From: Lutibaculum sp963816555
GTDB taxonomy: Bacteria; Pseudomonadota; Alphaproteobacteria; Rhizobiales; Tepidamorphaceae
Length of the DNA stretch: 64,000 nt
Direction: 5' to 3'
Assembly (NCBI GenBank): GCA_963816555.1
Contig: CAWFLD010000012.1
Span: 48,884 to 112,883, forward strand
Part shown: piece by piece, positions 53,048 to 61,896 of the stretch
Layout of the letters: the number at the start of each line of letters is the position of its first letter
Numbering within the stretch: the stretch's first letter is position 1
Program-made: the position numbers and the translations under genes
Notes under the pieces: model-generated
Databases searched by the model: none
What the model was told of the DNA's origin: nothing
The model's input: the letters and a program-made list of their open reading frames with translations, nothing else

Positions 53048-54412
53048 TCAGACGGCGGCCGAGTGGCGCCCGCCCCTGCCGAGATAGGTATCGAAGGCGC
53101 TTGCGACGACACGAGCAATCTCCTGCCGGTGCCGCTCGATGGAAAGGCGATGCCGGTCGAGGACCACCCAGCCCGCAGAAACAAGCGCATCGAGCCCCGC
53201 CGCGTCCTGCAGCAGCGGTTCGACCTCGCAGTCGTGGCGGCTGGCCACCACATCGAGATCGACAGCGAAGCGGCAGAGGATCTCCTCGATCACCTCGGCG
53301 CGCATCCGGTCGTCGGAACTGAACGCCTTGCCACGCTTCGTCGGCAGGCGACCGCTCTCGATGGCGCGTTGCCATCCGCGATTGTCGGAGGCGTTCTGAG
53401 CGTACCCTTGCGGCGTCCGGCTGATGGACGAGGCGCCGATACCGACGAGGCAGGCGGCGCCATCGTCCGTGTAGCCCTGAAAGTTCCGGCCAAGCCGGCC
53501 CTGCGTCTGCGCAACGGCCAGCTCGTCTTCGGGACGCGCGAAATGGTCAATGCCGATCTCGACATATCCGGCGTCCTCCAGGAGCTCGCGAATGAGCCGT
53601 GCCTGGCCGATGCGCGCCTCGGCATCCGGCAGCGCCGCCTCGTCGATCAGTCGCTGATGCGGCTTCATCCACGGGACGTGGGCATAGCCGAAGACGGCGA
53701 AGCGGTCCGGCGCGAGGGCCAGCACCTGCCGAGCGGTATCCCGGATGCTGTCGTCGTTCTGGAAGGGCAGGCCATACATCAGGTCGACATTGACCGAAGC
53801 CATGCCTGCCGACCTCAGCGCCGCCATCGCCCTTTCGACGACCGGCCACGGCTGGATCCGGCCGATCGCCTTCTGGACCCTCGCATCGAGTGTCTGCACG
53901 CCTAGGCTCGCACGGTTCACACCAAGGCGGGCCAGATGCATGATCTCCGCTTCAGCGATGCGGCGGGGGTCGAGCTCGATCGCATGCTCCATGTCGTCCC
54001 GGAAACGGAACCGGTCGGCGAGCTGTCGGACCAGCGCTTCGAGGCAATCGGCCGGCAGGATGCTCGGCGTGCCGCCGCCCCAGTGGATGTGCGAGACCTC
54101 GACGGAGCCGAGTCTCTCGGCGAGCAGGTCGATTTCCTGCTGTGCGACGTCGGCATAGGCGCGGATCGGATCGTCCCGCAGCGCCGCCTTCGTGGTGCAG
54201 CCGCAATAGTTGCAGATCGTGCGGCAGAACGGCACGTGGAGATAGAGCGAGACGTGCTCGCCTGCGGCGCCGGCCGCTTCGAGCCAGCTGCCGTACAGGT
54301 CGCCATCGACCTCGTTTCCGAAATGGGGGGCAGTTGGATAGGAGGTGTAGCGCGGCACCATCTGGCGCGCGATCTCGAGAAGGGAGGGCTGTTGAATAGA
54401 CGGGGCGTTCAT
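53048..54412 (-). CDS. hemN: Oxygen-independent coproporphyrinogen III oxidase
   Basis: A 454-residue radical SAM enzyme, close in size to E. coli HemN. The Fe-S motif CxxxCxxC is in VPFCRTICNYCGC. SHIHWGGGTPSILPADCLEA and GVNRASLGVQTLDARVQKAI are conserved SAM/substrate regions, followed by VNVDLMYGLPFQNDDSI and a C-terminal HemN domain. It converts coproporphyrinogen III to protoporphyrinogen IX without O2, supporting haem synthesis in low oxygen. The start at 54412 gives MNAPSIQQ and YPTAPHFGNEVDG in the expected place. It follows a Crp/Fnr gene on the same strand, with a TTG-N8-CAA box between. Confidence 0.93.
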   Translation of the reverse strand: MNAPSIQQPSLLEIARQMVPRYTSYPTAPHFGNEVDGDLYGSWLEAAGAAGEHVSLYLHVPFCRTICNYCGCTTKAALRDDPIRAYADVAQQEIDLLAERLGSVEVSHIHWGGGTPSILPADCLEALVRQLADRFRFRDDMEHAIELDPRRIAEAEIMHLARLGVNRASLGVQTLDARVQKAIGRIQPWPVVERAMAALRSAGMASVNVDLMYGLPFQNDDSIRDTARQVLALAPDRFAVFGYAHVPWMKPHQRLIDEAALPDAEARIGQARLIRELLEDAGYVEIGIDHFARPEDELAVAQTQGRLGRNFQGYTDDGAACLVGIGASSISRTPQGYAQNASDNRGWQRAIESGRLPTKRGKAFSSDDRMRAEVIEEILCRFAVDLDVVASRHDCEVEPLLQDAAGLDALVSAGWVVLDRHRLSIERHRQEIARVVASAFDTYLGRGGRHSAAV

Positions 54413-54531
54413 GAACTTGTCCGGGTGGGATGTTTCGGCAGATCCACGCGCCTCGTCCTGGCGCTGCACGGACGAACCGATCAGCCAAAGCGAGGCATGG
54501 GCCATACAGGCCGACAAGGGCAGCACCGTCG

Positions 54532-54545
54532 TTGTGCAGCGACAA
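54532..54545. promoter_or_regulatory. Crp/Fnr-type box TTGTGCAGCGACAA upstream of hemN
   Basis: TTG-N8-CAA between the second Crp/Fnr gene and hemN, 120 bases before the hemN start. It is farther than usual for direct activation but consistent with the other boxes of this module. Confidence 0.5.
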
Positions 54546-54569
54546 AGACCGTCAGGTTCGGCCCCGGTC

Positions 54570-55277
54570 TCAACTCTCCCGCGGACGCTCTGCGAGCACG
54601 GCGAGCCGGTGCGCATCCCGCACGACGATACGGGCGCGACCGCCTGCAATCAGTCCCCTGCTCTCCCACGCACTCATCAATCGGCTGGCGGTGTGAAGGG
54701 TCGTTCCCGCCATGTCGGCGATGTCCTGGCGGGTCACCGGGAAATCGATCGCGATCCCCTGATCGGTCGTCCGCCCGGCCTGCTGAACCAGCCGTAGCAA
54801 GGCGTGAGCCACGCGCCTCTCGACTTCCTCGGTGGAAAGCTCGCGAATGCGAGCATGTGCATCCTGAAGCCGATTCCCGACGGTCAAGATGGCATTTTTC
54901 GCCAGCGCCGGGCTGAGCGATACGATGGCCCTCCATTCACGTGACGGCCAGGTCAGAGCGACGCTGTCGAGGATGACCTGCGCCGTCGCCGGGTATTCGG
55001 TCCGGCCGAATGCCACGGCAATGCCGAAGATTTCTCCCGGGTTCACGTGACGCACGACCACTTGATGCCCCTCGGGCGTGGTCTGAACCGCCTTCAGACG
55101 TCCCTCCAGGAGGACGAAGAAGTCGGATGCCGGCTGGCCTTGTTCAAAGACGGCGTCTCCCTTGGTCAGGCTCCGGAGCAAGGCGCGCTCAAGAACAGCC
55201 CCCACCTCCGAGAGTGGCACTGATTGGAAGACGCCAAAGCCGCTGACGAGTTCGGGATCCAGCCTTCGCAATGGCAT
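54570..55277 (-). CDS. Crp/Fnr family regulator (second copy)
   Basis: A 235-residue regulator. The cNMP-fold domain includes LRSLTKGDAVFEQGQPASDF, FVLLEGRLKAVQTTPEGHQV and VNPGEIFGIAVAFGRTEYPA. The helix-turn-helix is FPVTRQDIADMAGTTLHTAS followed by RLMSAWESRGLI. It has no cysteines, so it cannot carry an Fe-S cluster. It is clearly paralogous to the regulator at 49895-50593 in the HTH (RQDIA-M-GTTLH--SR) and likely recognises a similar box. Located directly upstream of hemN. Confidence 0.85.
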   Translation of the reverse strand: MPLRRLDPELVSGFGVFQSVPLSEVGAVLERALLRSLTKGDAVFEQGQPASDFFVLLEGRLKAVQTTPEGHQVVVRHVNPGEIFGIAVAFGRTEYPATAQVILDSVALTWPSREWRAIVSLSPALAKNAILTVGNRLQDAHARIRELSTEEVERRVAHALLRLVQQAGRTTDQGIAIDFPVTRQDIADMAGTTLHTASRLMSAWESRGLIAGGRARIVVRDAHRLAVLAERPRES

Positions 55278-55485
55278 GCTCCGCCTACTCCTGCTCGTCC
55301 CACCGCGGGACGATCACCGCTCGCACAGAGCCCGAAGATTGCGGCACCTCCGTGCCTTTCCGCAAAAAAAACGAGGGCTGCCTCTTGCGGCGTGCCGGTC
55401 CGACCGACGGGAATGAATGCGGTCACGGCCGCTGCGAAACGCAAGGCTCGATCACAACGAGAACGGGTTTAGAGCCACCCCGGAT

Positions 55486-56397
55486 TTAGCCTGCGTCGAA
55501 CTTGAGCGCGCCATAGATGGCTGCATGGACCGGTGTCGGGATGCCGTACTTGCGTCCGAGCCGGACCACCTCTCCGCTGAGCCAGGGCAGCTCGAGCCGC
55601 CTGCCGGCCTGTAGGTCCCGGGACATGGAGGAGGTCATGTCGGCCGGCAGCCCGTCGGCGAATGCGATCGTCTTCTCCCCGGCATCGGTCGGGAGTCCGA
55701 CACCGCCTGCCCTGGCGACCGCAGACGCCTCATGCACTGCTTCTTCGAGCAAGGCCCGCACATCCTCGTCCTCCCGAATCGGGCCGATCGGCCGGCGGCA
55801 AAGCGACGTCAGGCCGCTGAACGAACTCAGGAAGATGAACTTCTCCCAGATGGCCCGCTCGATATCGTCGGTGAGAGTGCAATCGATGCGCGCCTGCTCG
55901 CAGGCTTCCAAGAACCGGACGATGCGCGGCGTGCGCTCGCCGTTCTGCTCGCCGAACGTGAGCCAGGCCATCGTTCCGCCGTGCCCGATCACGCCGGGTT
56001 CAGCGATCGTCGCAGCTATATGCGCAACCCCTCCCCCGACGTGCCGCTCGCCGAGCCGCTCGCTCAAGACGTTCATGCTGGAGACGCCGTTCTGGAACGG
56101 GATGACGACCGTGTCGGGGCCGAGTAGAGGACGGCACGTCTCGGCCGCCTTCTCGGTGTCCCAGAGCTTCACCGCGAAGAAAACGACGTCGACCAGGCCG
56201 ATCTCGGACGTGTCATCGCTCGCCACGACATCCCGTAGATGCAGATCCCCCCGCTCGCTCCTGATCCTCAGCCCCTCGTTGCGGATGCTGTCCAGGTGCG
56301 ATCCTCGGGCGAGGAAGCGGACATCGTGTCCGGCCGCCGCGAGACGCCCGCCGAAATACCCGCCCACTCCCCCTGCCGCCACGACGGCTACTCGCAT
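55486..56397 (-). CDS. 2-dehydropantoate 2-reductase family (ApbA/PanE-like)
   Basis: A 303-residue NADP-dependent ketopantoate reductase-like enzyme. The dinucleotide motif is VVAAGGVGGYFGGRLAAAG. DVVFFAVKLWDTEKAAETCR and VVIPFQNGVSSMNVLSERLG correspond to conserved regions, and the C-terminal domain contains the lysine in RAIWEKFIFLSSFSGLTSLC. PanE makes pantoate for CoA; many homologues act on other 2-keto acids, so the exact substrate is open. Monocistronic, same strand as the hemN/crp pair but 208 bases upstream. Confidence 0.82.
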   Translation of the reverse strand: MRVAVVAAGGVGGYFGGRLAAAGHDVRFLARGSHLDSIRNEGLRIRSERGDLHLRDVVASDDTSEIGLVDVVFFAVKLWDTEKAAETCRPLLGPDTVVIPFQNGVSSMNVLSERLGERHVGGGVAHIAATIAEPGVIGHGGTMAWLTFGEQNGERTPRIVRFLEACEQARIDCTLTDDIERAIWEKFIFLSSFSGLTSLCRRPIGPIREDEDVRALLEEAVHEASAVARAGGVGLPTDAGEKTIAFADGLPADMTSSMSRDLQAGRRLELPWLSGEVVRLGRKYGIPTPVHAAIYGALKFDAG

Positions 56398-56439
56398 CCC
56401 TCGCTCCCATCGCTCGTCGGATAGATGACGACGCCGGCG

Positions 56440-56668
56440 TGGTCACCACAGCGCCTCGTGTCAATGTCGCCCTCTCGACCCGGCCCGCTCCCATGAGATG
56501 GAAGACTTTCTCCGTGAGCCCGATCAGGTGGTCACTGATGATCCGGCGGTGACACCGCCACCAGACCGCCTCCGCGCACATGATGCAACAGGGTTCCCGC
56601 CGCCCGATCGTGATCAGTCGCTCGAGGCCCTCTCGGAAAGGTTGTGTCAGTGCATGGTCGGCATAGTT
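56440..56668 (-). pseudogene. C-terminal fragment of a DUF488 family gene
   Basis: The frame reads NYADHALTQPFREGLERLIT, CCIMCAEAVWWRCHRRIISD and KVFHLMGAGRVERATLTRGA, an excellent match to the C-terminal half of DUF488, including CAEAxWWRCHRR. The N-terminal half is missing, with unrelated Ser/His-rich sequence in its place, and the frame runs on without the usual stop. The gene is a truncated remnant. Confidence 0.6.
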
Positions 56669-57000
56669 GTGGTGTGGATCGGCGTGGGGTCCCGACGCCG
56701 ATCGGCGAGACAAACCATCGAAAAGCATTGGATGAGCGGGGTCATCCGTCGACGCTGAATCACATGCAGTGCCACTGAGGCACATCCCTGCCGTACGCAG
56801 GCCGCTCGCCAAGCCGAAATCAAGGTCCGGTTTCGAGAGAGCCAGTTTCCAGTTCTATGACCATGACGGGCGCGGTGCAGCCACGACGGCGCTCCCCGGC
56901 TTGGGCTCCATCTTCAGAAAGGTCACCCTCATTCGAGACTACCGTCGGTTGGTCGCCGGAGAAGCGAATTCGTTCGTCATCCACCGTAAGAAGTTGGCCT

Positions 57001-57333
57001 CTACGGCATGTCGAAATCGTTGGGGTCCCGACCTCCCTGCCTGCGAAAGTGGCGCCAGGCACGTAGTCCTCGAGGCGACAGGACCAATCGCCCTTTCTGA
57101 AGGGCAGATGCCTCAAGGAGATCCATTTCGAGAAGTGCCAAGACTTTGAACGCGTCGAATGCGAGGCCGTGAGAGCCATCGCCTCCGACAAGAGACCACT
57201 CGGGGACTCCTTTCTTAGAGATCTTCAGCTCCAGAGATACAGGTCTCTCTAACTCGTCCTCCGCCCCAATCCCAGCGAGACATATACTTTGGAAGATCTC
57301 GCGCAATGCCTCCGGTATCATCCACATCTTCAA
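57001..57333 (-). CDS. Hypothetical protein, 110 residues
   Basis: The frame contains EWSLVGGDGSHGLAFDAFKV, LLEMDLLEASALQKGRLVLS and RAWRHFRRQGGRDPNDFDMP, with a plausible small winged-helix look at the C terminus. The ATG at 57333 overlaps the preceding gene by 119 bases, which is unusual; the true start may be downstream. GC at third positions is lower than in the core genes, suggesting acquired DNA. No family recognised. Confidence 0.35.
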   Translation of the reverse strand: MKMWMIPEALREIFQSICLAGIGAEDELERPVSLELKISKKGVPEWSLVGGDGSHGLAFDAFKVLALLEMDLLEASALQKGRLVLSPRGLRAWRHFRRQGGRDPNDFDMP

Positions 57334-57535
57334 CGGCCGCGCCGAGTTCCGGAATCAACAGATTCTCGTTTGCCTCGAAGTAACCTCGGCCAAATGCATC
57401 CTCCAGTTCGTTGGCGATCACCTCTGCAGTGTCGATGGAGTAGCCCGCCTTCCTGGCACTCCGATCCCTCTCGACTATATCCCGCGCGATCTCATCGAAC
57501 TCGCCTCTCAATTCCGGTTTCAGCTTTAGCGCCAT
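57215..57535 (-). CDS. Hypothetical protein, 106 residues
   Basis: The product is MALKLKPELRGEFDEIARDI, then YSIDTAEVIANELEDAFGRG and YFEANENLLIPELGAAVEDV, an acidic helical protein. ATG 57535 has GGGAAG five bases upstream; an ATG at 57547 is possible. It overlaps the next gene in another frame by 119 bases. Either the two are genuinely overlapping or a frameshift joins them. No family recognised. Confidence 0.45.
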   Translation of the reverse strand: MALKLKPELRGEFDEIARDIVERDRSARKAGYSIDTAEVIANELEDAFGRGYFEANENLLIPELGAAVEDVDDTGGIARDLPKYMSRWDWGGGRVRETCISGAEDL

Positions 57536-57547
57536 GCGACTTCCCAT

Positions 57548-58131
57548 ACTGCCTGTTCCGCGCCGATGGCGGCAGCCCGGCTAATGAAATCTTGATCGTG
57601 CAGGTGCAGAGGCCATTGCTCCCGCGACCGCTCAACCCGCTCAGGGAAGTAGGCGATGAAGTTTTCGGAAGTGTTTCCGGAACCCGGAGAGAATTGGTCG
57701 CCCGCGGCCGTCCCGACGCATCGCCGTTCGACCGACGCCTGGCGTTCTCATGTACCGAGCGGGGAAGATTTCGGATTCCTACGGGAAGGATTTCAGCAAG
57801 ACTTCCAGGGCAGACTTACCCATGAAGAGCGGGCGCTTGACGCAAGTTAGCCCCCAATGAAATCAATGGGATCCGCGGGACCCAGAACGAGCTCGGAGGG
57901 ATGTTCACCCCCACCTATACCTTAAACCCTTGATATTACGTCAGTAAAATTCTGACTTTGCCCGATTTCTCATATGTACCCGTGTACATGGATCTGGCGA
58001 GGCGGTCAAGCGATGCTTGCGCATTAGAAATGATTTCTCGCCACACCCACCGGCTTACTCGAAGGTTGCGAATTTAAGTCGGTCGGTGACCGCGACGGCT
58101 CGACCGGCAGGTGACGTATGACTTGAATTGG
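57548..58131. other. AT-richer intergenic region before the IS91-type unit
   Basis: I see no supported gene. Short palindromes cluster at 57940-58045. Base composition is visibly less GC-rich than the chromosome-like parts of the window, as expected for acquired DNA or an insertion-target region. Confidence 0.4.
57940..58045. repeat. Cluster of short palindromes
   Basis: GTCAG-N7-CTGAC (57940-57956), ATGTAC-N4-GTACAT (57974-57989), and AGAAATGATTTCT near 58,027-58,039 occur within about 100 bases. They may be regulator sites of a lost gene, or DNA structures attractive to rolling-circle elements. Confidence 0.4.
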
Positions 58132-58151
58132 CCGAAGAACGAACCCGCTGC
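58132..58151 (+). repeat. Left terminal inverted repeat of the IS91-type unit
   Basis: CCGAAGAACGAACCCGCTGC; matches the complement of 60613-60632 at 18 of 20 positions. Confidence 0.6.
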
Positions 58152-58266
58152 GCGGGAGGGGCGCGAGTGGTGAGGCAGAGGTAGAGCAGCGGGCGCCGCG
58201 CCTCGATTGAGGCCGGTCGGGCACGGGCAGAGCATATCGGCTCCCTTAAGCAAGAGGAGCCGAACG

Positions 58267-59175
58267 ATGACCACCTCCGTTCCCGCCGCGCCTGTCAGCC
58301 GTCTGCGCCAGCGGCTGATCGACGACATGAACATGCGTCGGTTCTCGCCGACGACGCAGCGCAACTACCTCCGTGACGTCGGGCGCCTCGCGACGTATCT
58401 CGGCCGGCCGCCCGACACGGCGACGGCGGAGGATCTCCGCCTCTTCCAGATCGAACAGCGCGACGCCGGAGTACCGTTGCCGACGATGAACAGCATCGTC
58501 GCGGCGCTACGGTTCTTCTTCACCCATACGGTCGACCGGCCCGATCTCGCGCGCAGGCTCGTGCGGGTCGCCTACCCGCGCAAGCTGCCCGTGGTGCTCA
58601 GCCGGGACGAGGTGGCGAGGCTCCTCAACGCGACGACCTGCCTCAAGCATCAGGCGGCGCTGTCGGTCGCCTACGGCTCAGGCCTCCGCGTGTCCGAGGT
58701 CTCGATGCTCAAGGTCCGCGACGTCGACAGCGAGCGCATGCTGCTCAGGGTCGAACGCGGCAAGGGCGGCCAGTACCGCAACGCCATGCTGTCGCCCGAC
58801 CTGCTGACCCTGTTGCGCCAGTGGTGGAAGCTCGGCCGGCAGCAAGGCGTGATGCATCGCGACGGCTGGCTGTTCCCGGGCCAGAACGCGATGAAGCCGA
58901 TCAGCACGCGGCAGTTGCACCGGATCGTCGTCGAGGCGGCGCAGGCCGCCGAGATCGCCAAGCGGGTCGGCCCGCACACGCTGCGCCACAGCTTCGCGAC
59001 CCACCTCCTCGAGGACGGTGCCGACATCCGCGTCATCCAGGCCCTGCTCGGCCACGCCAAGCTCGACAACACCGCCTTCTACACCAAGGTCGCGACGCGG
59101 ACGGTGCGCAAGGTGACGAGCCCGCTCGACAGGCTCGCGATGTTCATGCCCGACGAGGCGACGCCCGGCGGCTGA
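58267..59175 (+). CDS. Tyrosine site-specific integrase (XerC/D-like)
   Basis: A 302-residue tyrosine recombinase. The N-terminal SAM-like core-binding domain has LRQRLIDDMNMRRFSPTTQR and LRFFFTHTVDRPDLARRLVR. The catalytic domain has LSVAYGSGLRVSEVSMLKVR (first Arg), GPHTLRHSFATHLLEDGADI (His-x-x-Arg), LLGHAKLDNTAFYTKVATRT (His and nucleophile Tyr). All catalytic residues are present. Such integrases accompany a subgroup of IS91-like elements. The start at 58267 has AAGAGGAGCC upstream. The transposase begins 5 bases after its stop. Confidence 0.9.
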   Translation: MTTSVPAAPVSRLRQRLIDDMNMRRFSPTTQRNYLRDVGRLATYLGRPPDTATAEDLRLFQIEQRDAGVPLPTMNSIVAALRFFFTHTVDRPDLARRLVRVAYPRKLPVVLSRDEVARLLNATTCLKHQAALSVAYGSGLRVSEVSMLKVRDVDSERMLLRVERGKGGQYRNAMLSPDLLTLLRQWWKLGRQQGVMHRDGWLFPGQNAMKPISTRQLHRIVVEAAQAAEIAKRVGPHTLRHSFATHLLEDGADIRVIQALLGHAKLDNTAFYTKVATRTVRKVTSPLDRLAMFMPDEATPGG

Positions 59176-59180
59176 GGCCG

Positions 59181-60374
59181 TTGCGCGCTGCGCTCGAGGT
59201 CGCCGATGTCTTCCGTGCTGCCGGGCCTGCCTACCGGGCCGCCAATGCCGGCCATCTGAGCCTTGCGCAACTCAAGGTCATGTCGGCGATCGAGGACTGC
59301 CGTACCGCTGCCCTCGGCGGCCACGTCGAGGCCTGCGAGGACTGCGGCCATCGGCGGATCTCCTACAACAGTTGCCGCAACCGGCACTGCCCGAAGTGCC
59401 AGGGCGCGGCCGCGCGCACCTGGCTCGCCGAGCGTCAGGCCGACCTCCTGCCGGTCGGCTACTTCCACGTCGTCTTCACATTGCCGGCCGAGGTCGCCGA
59501 TATCGCATTCCAGAACAAGGCCGCCGTCTACGACCTCCTGTTCCGGACCGCCGCGGAGACGATGCTGACCATCGCCGCCGACCCCAGGCACCTCGGCGCC
59601 CGCATCGGCATCACCGCCGTGCTCCACACCTGGGGCTCGGCCATGACGCATCATCCCCACGTGCACATGATCGTGCCCGGCGGCGGCATCTCGCCCGACG
59701 GCCGCCGCTGGATCTCGTCGCGCCCCGCCTTCCTTCTGCCGGTCCGCGTCCTGGGCAAGCGCTTCCGGCACCTGTTCCTCGGCCAACTCGTCGCGCTCGC
59801 CGACGCCGGCAGGCTTGCCTTCTTCGGCGCCCTCGCGCCGCTCGCCGAACGCCGCGCCTTCCTGCGCCACCTCGCGCCGGCGCGGAGCAAGCGCTGGGCC
59901 GTCTATGCCAAGTCGCCCTTCGCCGGCCCCGAGGCGGTGCTCGCCTATCTCGCGCGCTACACCCACCGGGTCGCCATCTCGAACCGCCGGCTCGTCGCCT
60001 TCGACGGGAGCAACGTCACCTTCCGCTACAAGGACTATCGCCGCAGCGGTGCCGAGCAGAGGCAGGTCATGACGCTCGCGACCGACGAGTTCATCCGCCG
60101 CTTCCTCATCCATGTCCTGCCGAAGGGCTTCCATCGCATCCGGCACTACGGTCTGCTCGCCAGCGCCGTCCGCAAGGCCAACCTCGCCCGTGCCCGCGAA
60201 CTGCTCGACGCCACCCCGCCGCCCGAAAACGACGAGCCGCAGGAGCCCGCAGACGTCAGGCCACCGTGCCCCTGCTGCGGCGGCCACATGGTCATCGTCG
60301 AGAGCTTCGAGCGCTGGACGAAGCCTCGCGCGCCGCCTCCAGCAACGCCGGCAACCGGGAGGACATTCGCGTGA
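59181..60374 (+). CDS. IS91 family transposase (HUH rolling-circle type)
   Basis: A 397-residue protein. An N-terminal zinc-binding domain reads ALGGHVEACEDCGHRRISYN followed by SCRNRHCPKCQGAAARTWLA. The HUH region is HTWGSAMTHHPHVHMIVPGG, with HPHVH supplying the metal ligands. The catalytic-tyrosine region is AYLARYTHRVAISNRRLVAF, and a C-terminal CPCCGG finger follows. IS91 transposases cut single-stranded DNA and move by a rolling-circle mechanism. The start is taken as TTG 59181, just after the integrase stop; translational coupling is likely. Confidence 0.9.
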   Translation: MRAALEVADVFRAAGPAYRAANAGHLSLAQLKVMSAIEDCRTAALGGHVEACEDCGHRRISYNSCRNRHCPKCQGAAARTWLAERQADLLPVGYFHVVFTLPAEVADIAFQNKAAVYDLLFRTAAETMLTIAADPRHLGARIGITAVLHTWGSAMTHHPHVHMIVPGGGISPDGRRWISSRPAFLLPVRVLGKRFRHLFLGQLVALADAGRLAFFGALAPLAERRAFLRHLAPARSKRWAVYAKSPFAGPEAVLAYLARYTHRVAISNRRLVAFDGSNVTFRYKDYRRSGAEQRQVMTLATDEFIRRFLIHVLPKGFHRIRHYGLLASAVRKANLARARELLDATPPPENDEPQEPADVRPPCPCCGGHMVIVESFERWTKPRAPPPATPATGRTFA

Positions 60375-60612
60375 CCCGGCACGGCCCGTCTCCGCCACAC
60401 GCCGCGGCCACCGGCCTGCGGTCCCTCCGGCTCGTGCCGCTTCGCTTCAGCGACGTCGTCGACCTTTCGGTCGGCACCGTCCGCGCCCGGTTCCAGAGCC
60501 GACACCCCGCGGATACCGCTCTCCTTGCTCAGCCGGACGCACCTCGCCGCGACCACGGCGAAACCGCCCGACCCGGCTCCAGCCCGAAAAGCCCATAGCT
60601 CATCGCCCCGGG

Positions 60613-60632
60613 GCCGCGGGTTCGTTCCTCGG
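60613..60632 (-). repeat. Right terminal inverted repeat of the IS91-type unit
   Basis: The complement reads CCGAGGAACGAACCCGCGGC; it lies 239 bases beyond the transposase stop. Confidence 0.6.
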
Positions 60633-60799
60633 GCACTTTCGTACGCCTGCCGGCGCCCGAAACCCTCCACGGGAGCGGAATGACAGGTCTGGAGCCGAAG
60701 ACTCAAGAACCTGCCATTCCGGGCGCGACGTGGCTCGTCGGCCCGCCGGGTCATTCCGACCAAGGCCGCGATGCCGATCCGAAGGCTCCTCGAGACGAT

Positions 60800-61896
60800 T
60801 CAGCGGGCCGTGCCGGCCACGACGCGGCTGGCCGGCACGACGATCCGGACGGAGAGGCCCTGCGGCGTCCATTCTCGCGCGATGCTTCCGCCAAGCTGCC
60901 CCTCGACGGTGAGCTTGGTGATCCGAGTGCCGAATCCGGTGTGGTCCGGCTCGTCCTGACCGCGTCCCGCGCACTCCTCGGCCCACGAGAGGACGAGCCA
61001 TTCGTCATCGCGGGCGCACCCGAACGACACACTTCCCGATATGTCAGAGAGGGCGCCATGCTTCGCGGCGTTGGTCGCGAGCTCGTTCAGCACCAGCGCC
61101 ATCGGCGTGACCGCGGTCGCAGATAGCGGCATGTCCTCGCCCACCACCTCGAGCTGCGCCTCATCCGGGTCATGCAGGTGCGGGGAGACGATCGTGCGCA
61201 GCAGTTCGTGCAGCGTGATCCCGTCGGGCGACCCGCACCGCCCAGGCTCGGGCGCCACCGTCAGCTCGTGCGCCCTCGCCAGCGCGGCGAGCCTGTCCTG
61301 GACCATCGTCACGAGCTCGGCCGGGGTGCTGGCCGACCTCGCGGTCAGCCCAACCAGGCTGTTCGCGAGCGAGAAGAGATTCTTGATCCGGTGCCTCATC
61401 TCCTGGAGGAGGAGCTCCTGCTTCTCCTGGGACCGCTTCTGCGCCGTGATGTCCCGGGCGATCTTGGAAGCTCCACCACCGTGCCGTTCTCGTCCTTCAG
61501 GGGCGAGACGGTCAGCGAGATGTGGATCAGGCTGCCGTCCTTGCGCTGCCGGACCGTCTCGTAGTGGTCGACTATCTCTCCCGCACGAATCCGGGCGAGG
61601 ATGCGCGGCTCCTCGTCCTCGCGATCGGCCGGGATCAACAACGTGACCGGGTGCCCGACGGCTTCCTCCGCCGTATAGCCGAAGATGCGTTCCGCGCCGG
61701 CATTCCAGCTCGTGATGATGCCGTTCAGGTCCTTCGTGAGGATCGCATCTCGGGACGACTGGACGATCGCTGCGAGCTGCTGCGTCGCGCGGTCCAGGAG
61801 GTGTGGCGGCGCCGAGCCGGATCGTCCTTCAGGACGGGTGTCAGTCGACTGGAAATCTTGAGTGCATCCGACCCCACCGGCCCCAGGCTTGTTCAT
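60800..61896 (-). pseudogene. PAS-HisKA_2 histidine kinase with a frameshift
   Basis: The N-terminal PAS domain reads AIVQSSRDAILTKDLNGIIT, SWNAGAERIFGYTAEEAVGH and YETVRQRKDGSLIHISLTVS. After a -1 shift near 61,468 the frame continues ASKIARDITAQKRSQEKQEL, the H-box MRHRIKNLFSLANSLVGLTA, and the ATPase region TPMALVLNELATNAAKHGAL, ending GGSIAREWTPQGLSVRIVVP. It is a blue-light- or stress-type HWE/HisKA_2 kinase in layout. Restoring one G in GTGGTGGAGC on the coding strand gives VVGASKIARDIT, so a base was lost in a G run, by mutation or error. Reconstructed length is about 365 residues. Confidence 0.75.

Larger units (their letters stand above)
58132..60632 (+). mobile_element. Integrase + IS91-type transposase unit flanked by inverted repeats
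   Basis: A 2.5-kb unit carrying a tyrosine integrase and an IS91-family transposase in one direction. Its ends are an imperfect inverted repeat: CCGAAGAACGAACCCGCTGC at 58132-58151, and the complement of CCGAGGAACGAACCCGCGGC at 60613-60632 (18 of 20 matches). Weaker similarity continues outward for roughly 20 bases. Classical IS91 elements lack terminal inverted repeats, so the boundaries are noteworthy. Confidence 0.6.

Noticed and set aside
57656..57850. 64-codon plus-strand frame MKFSEVFPEPGENW
   Set aside because: No ribosome-binding site, odd composition and no similarity; treated as non-coding.
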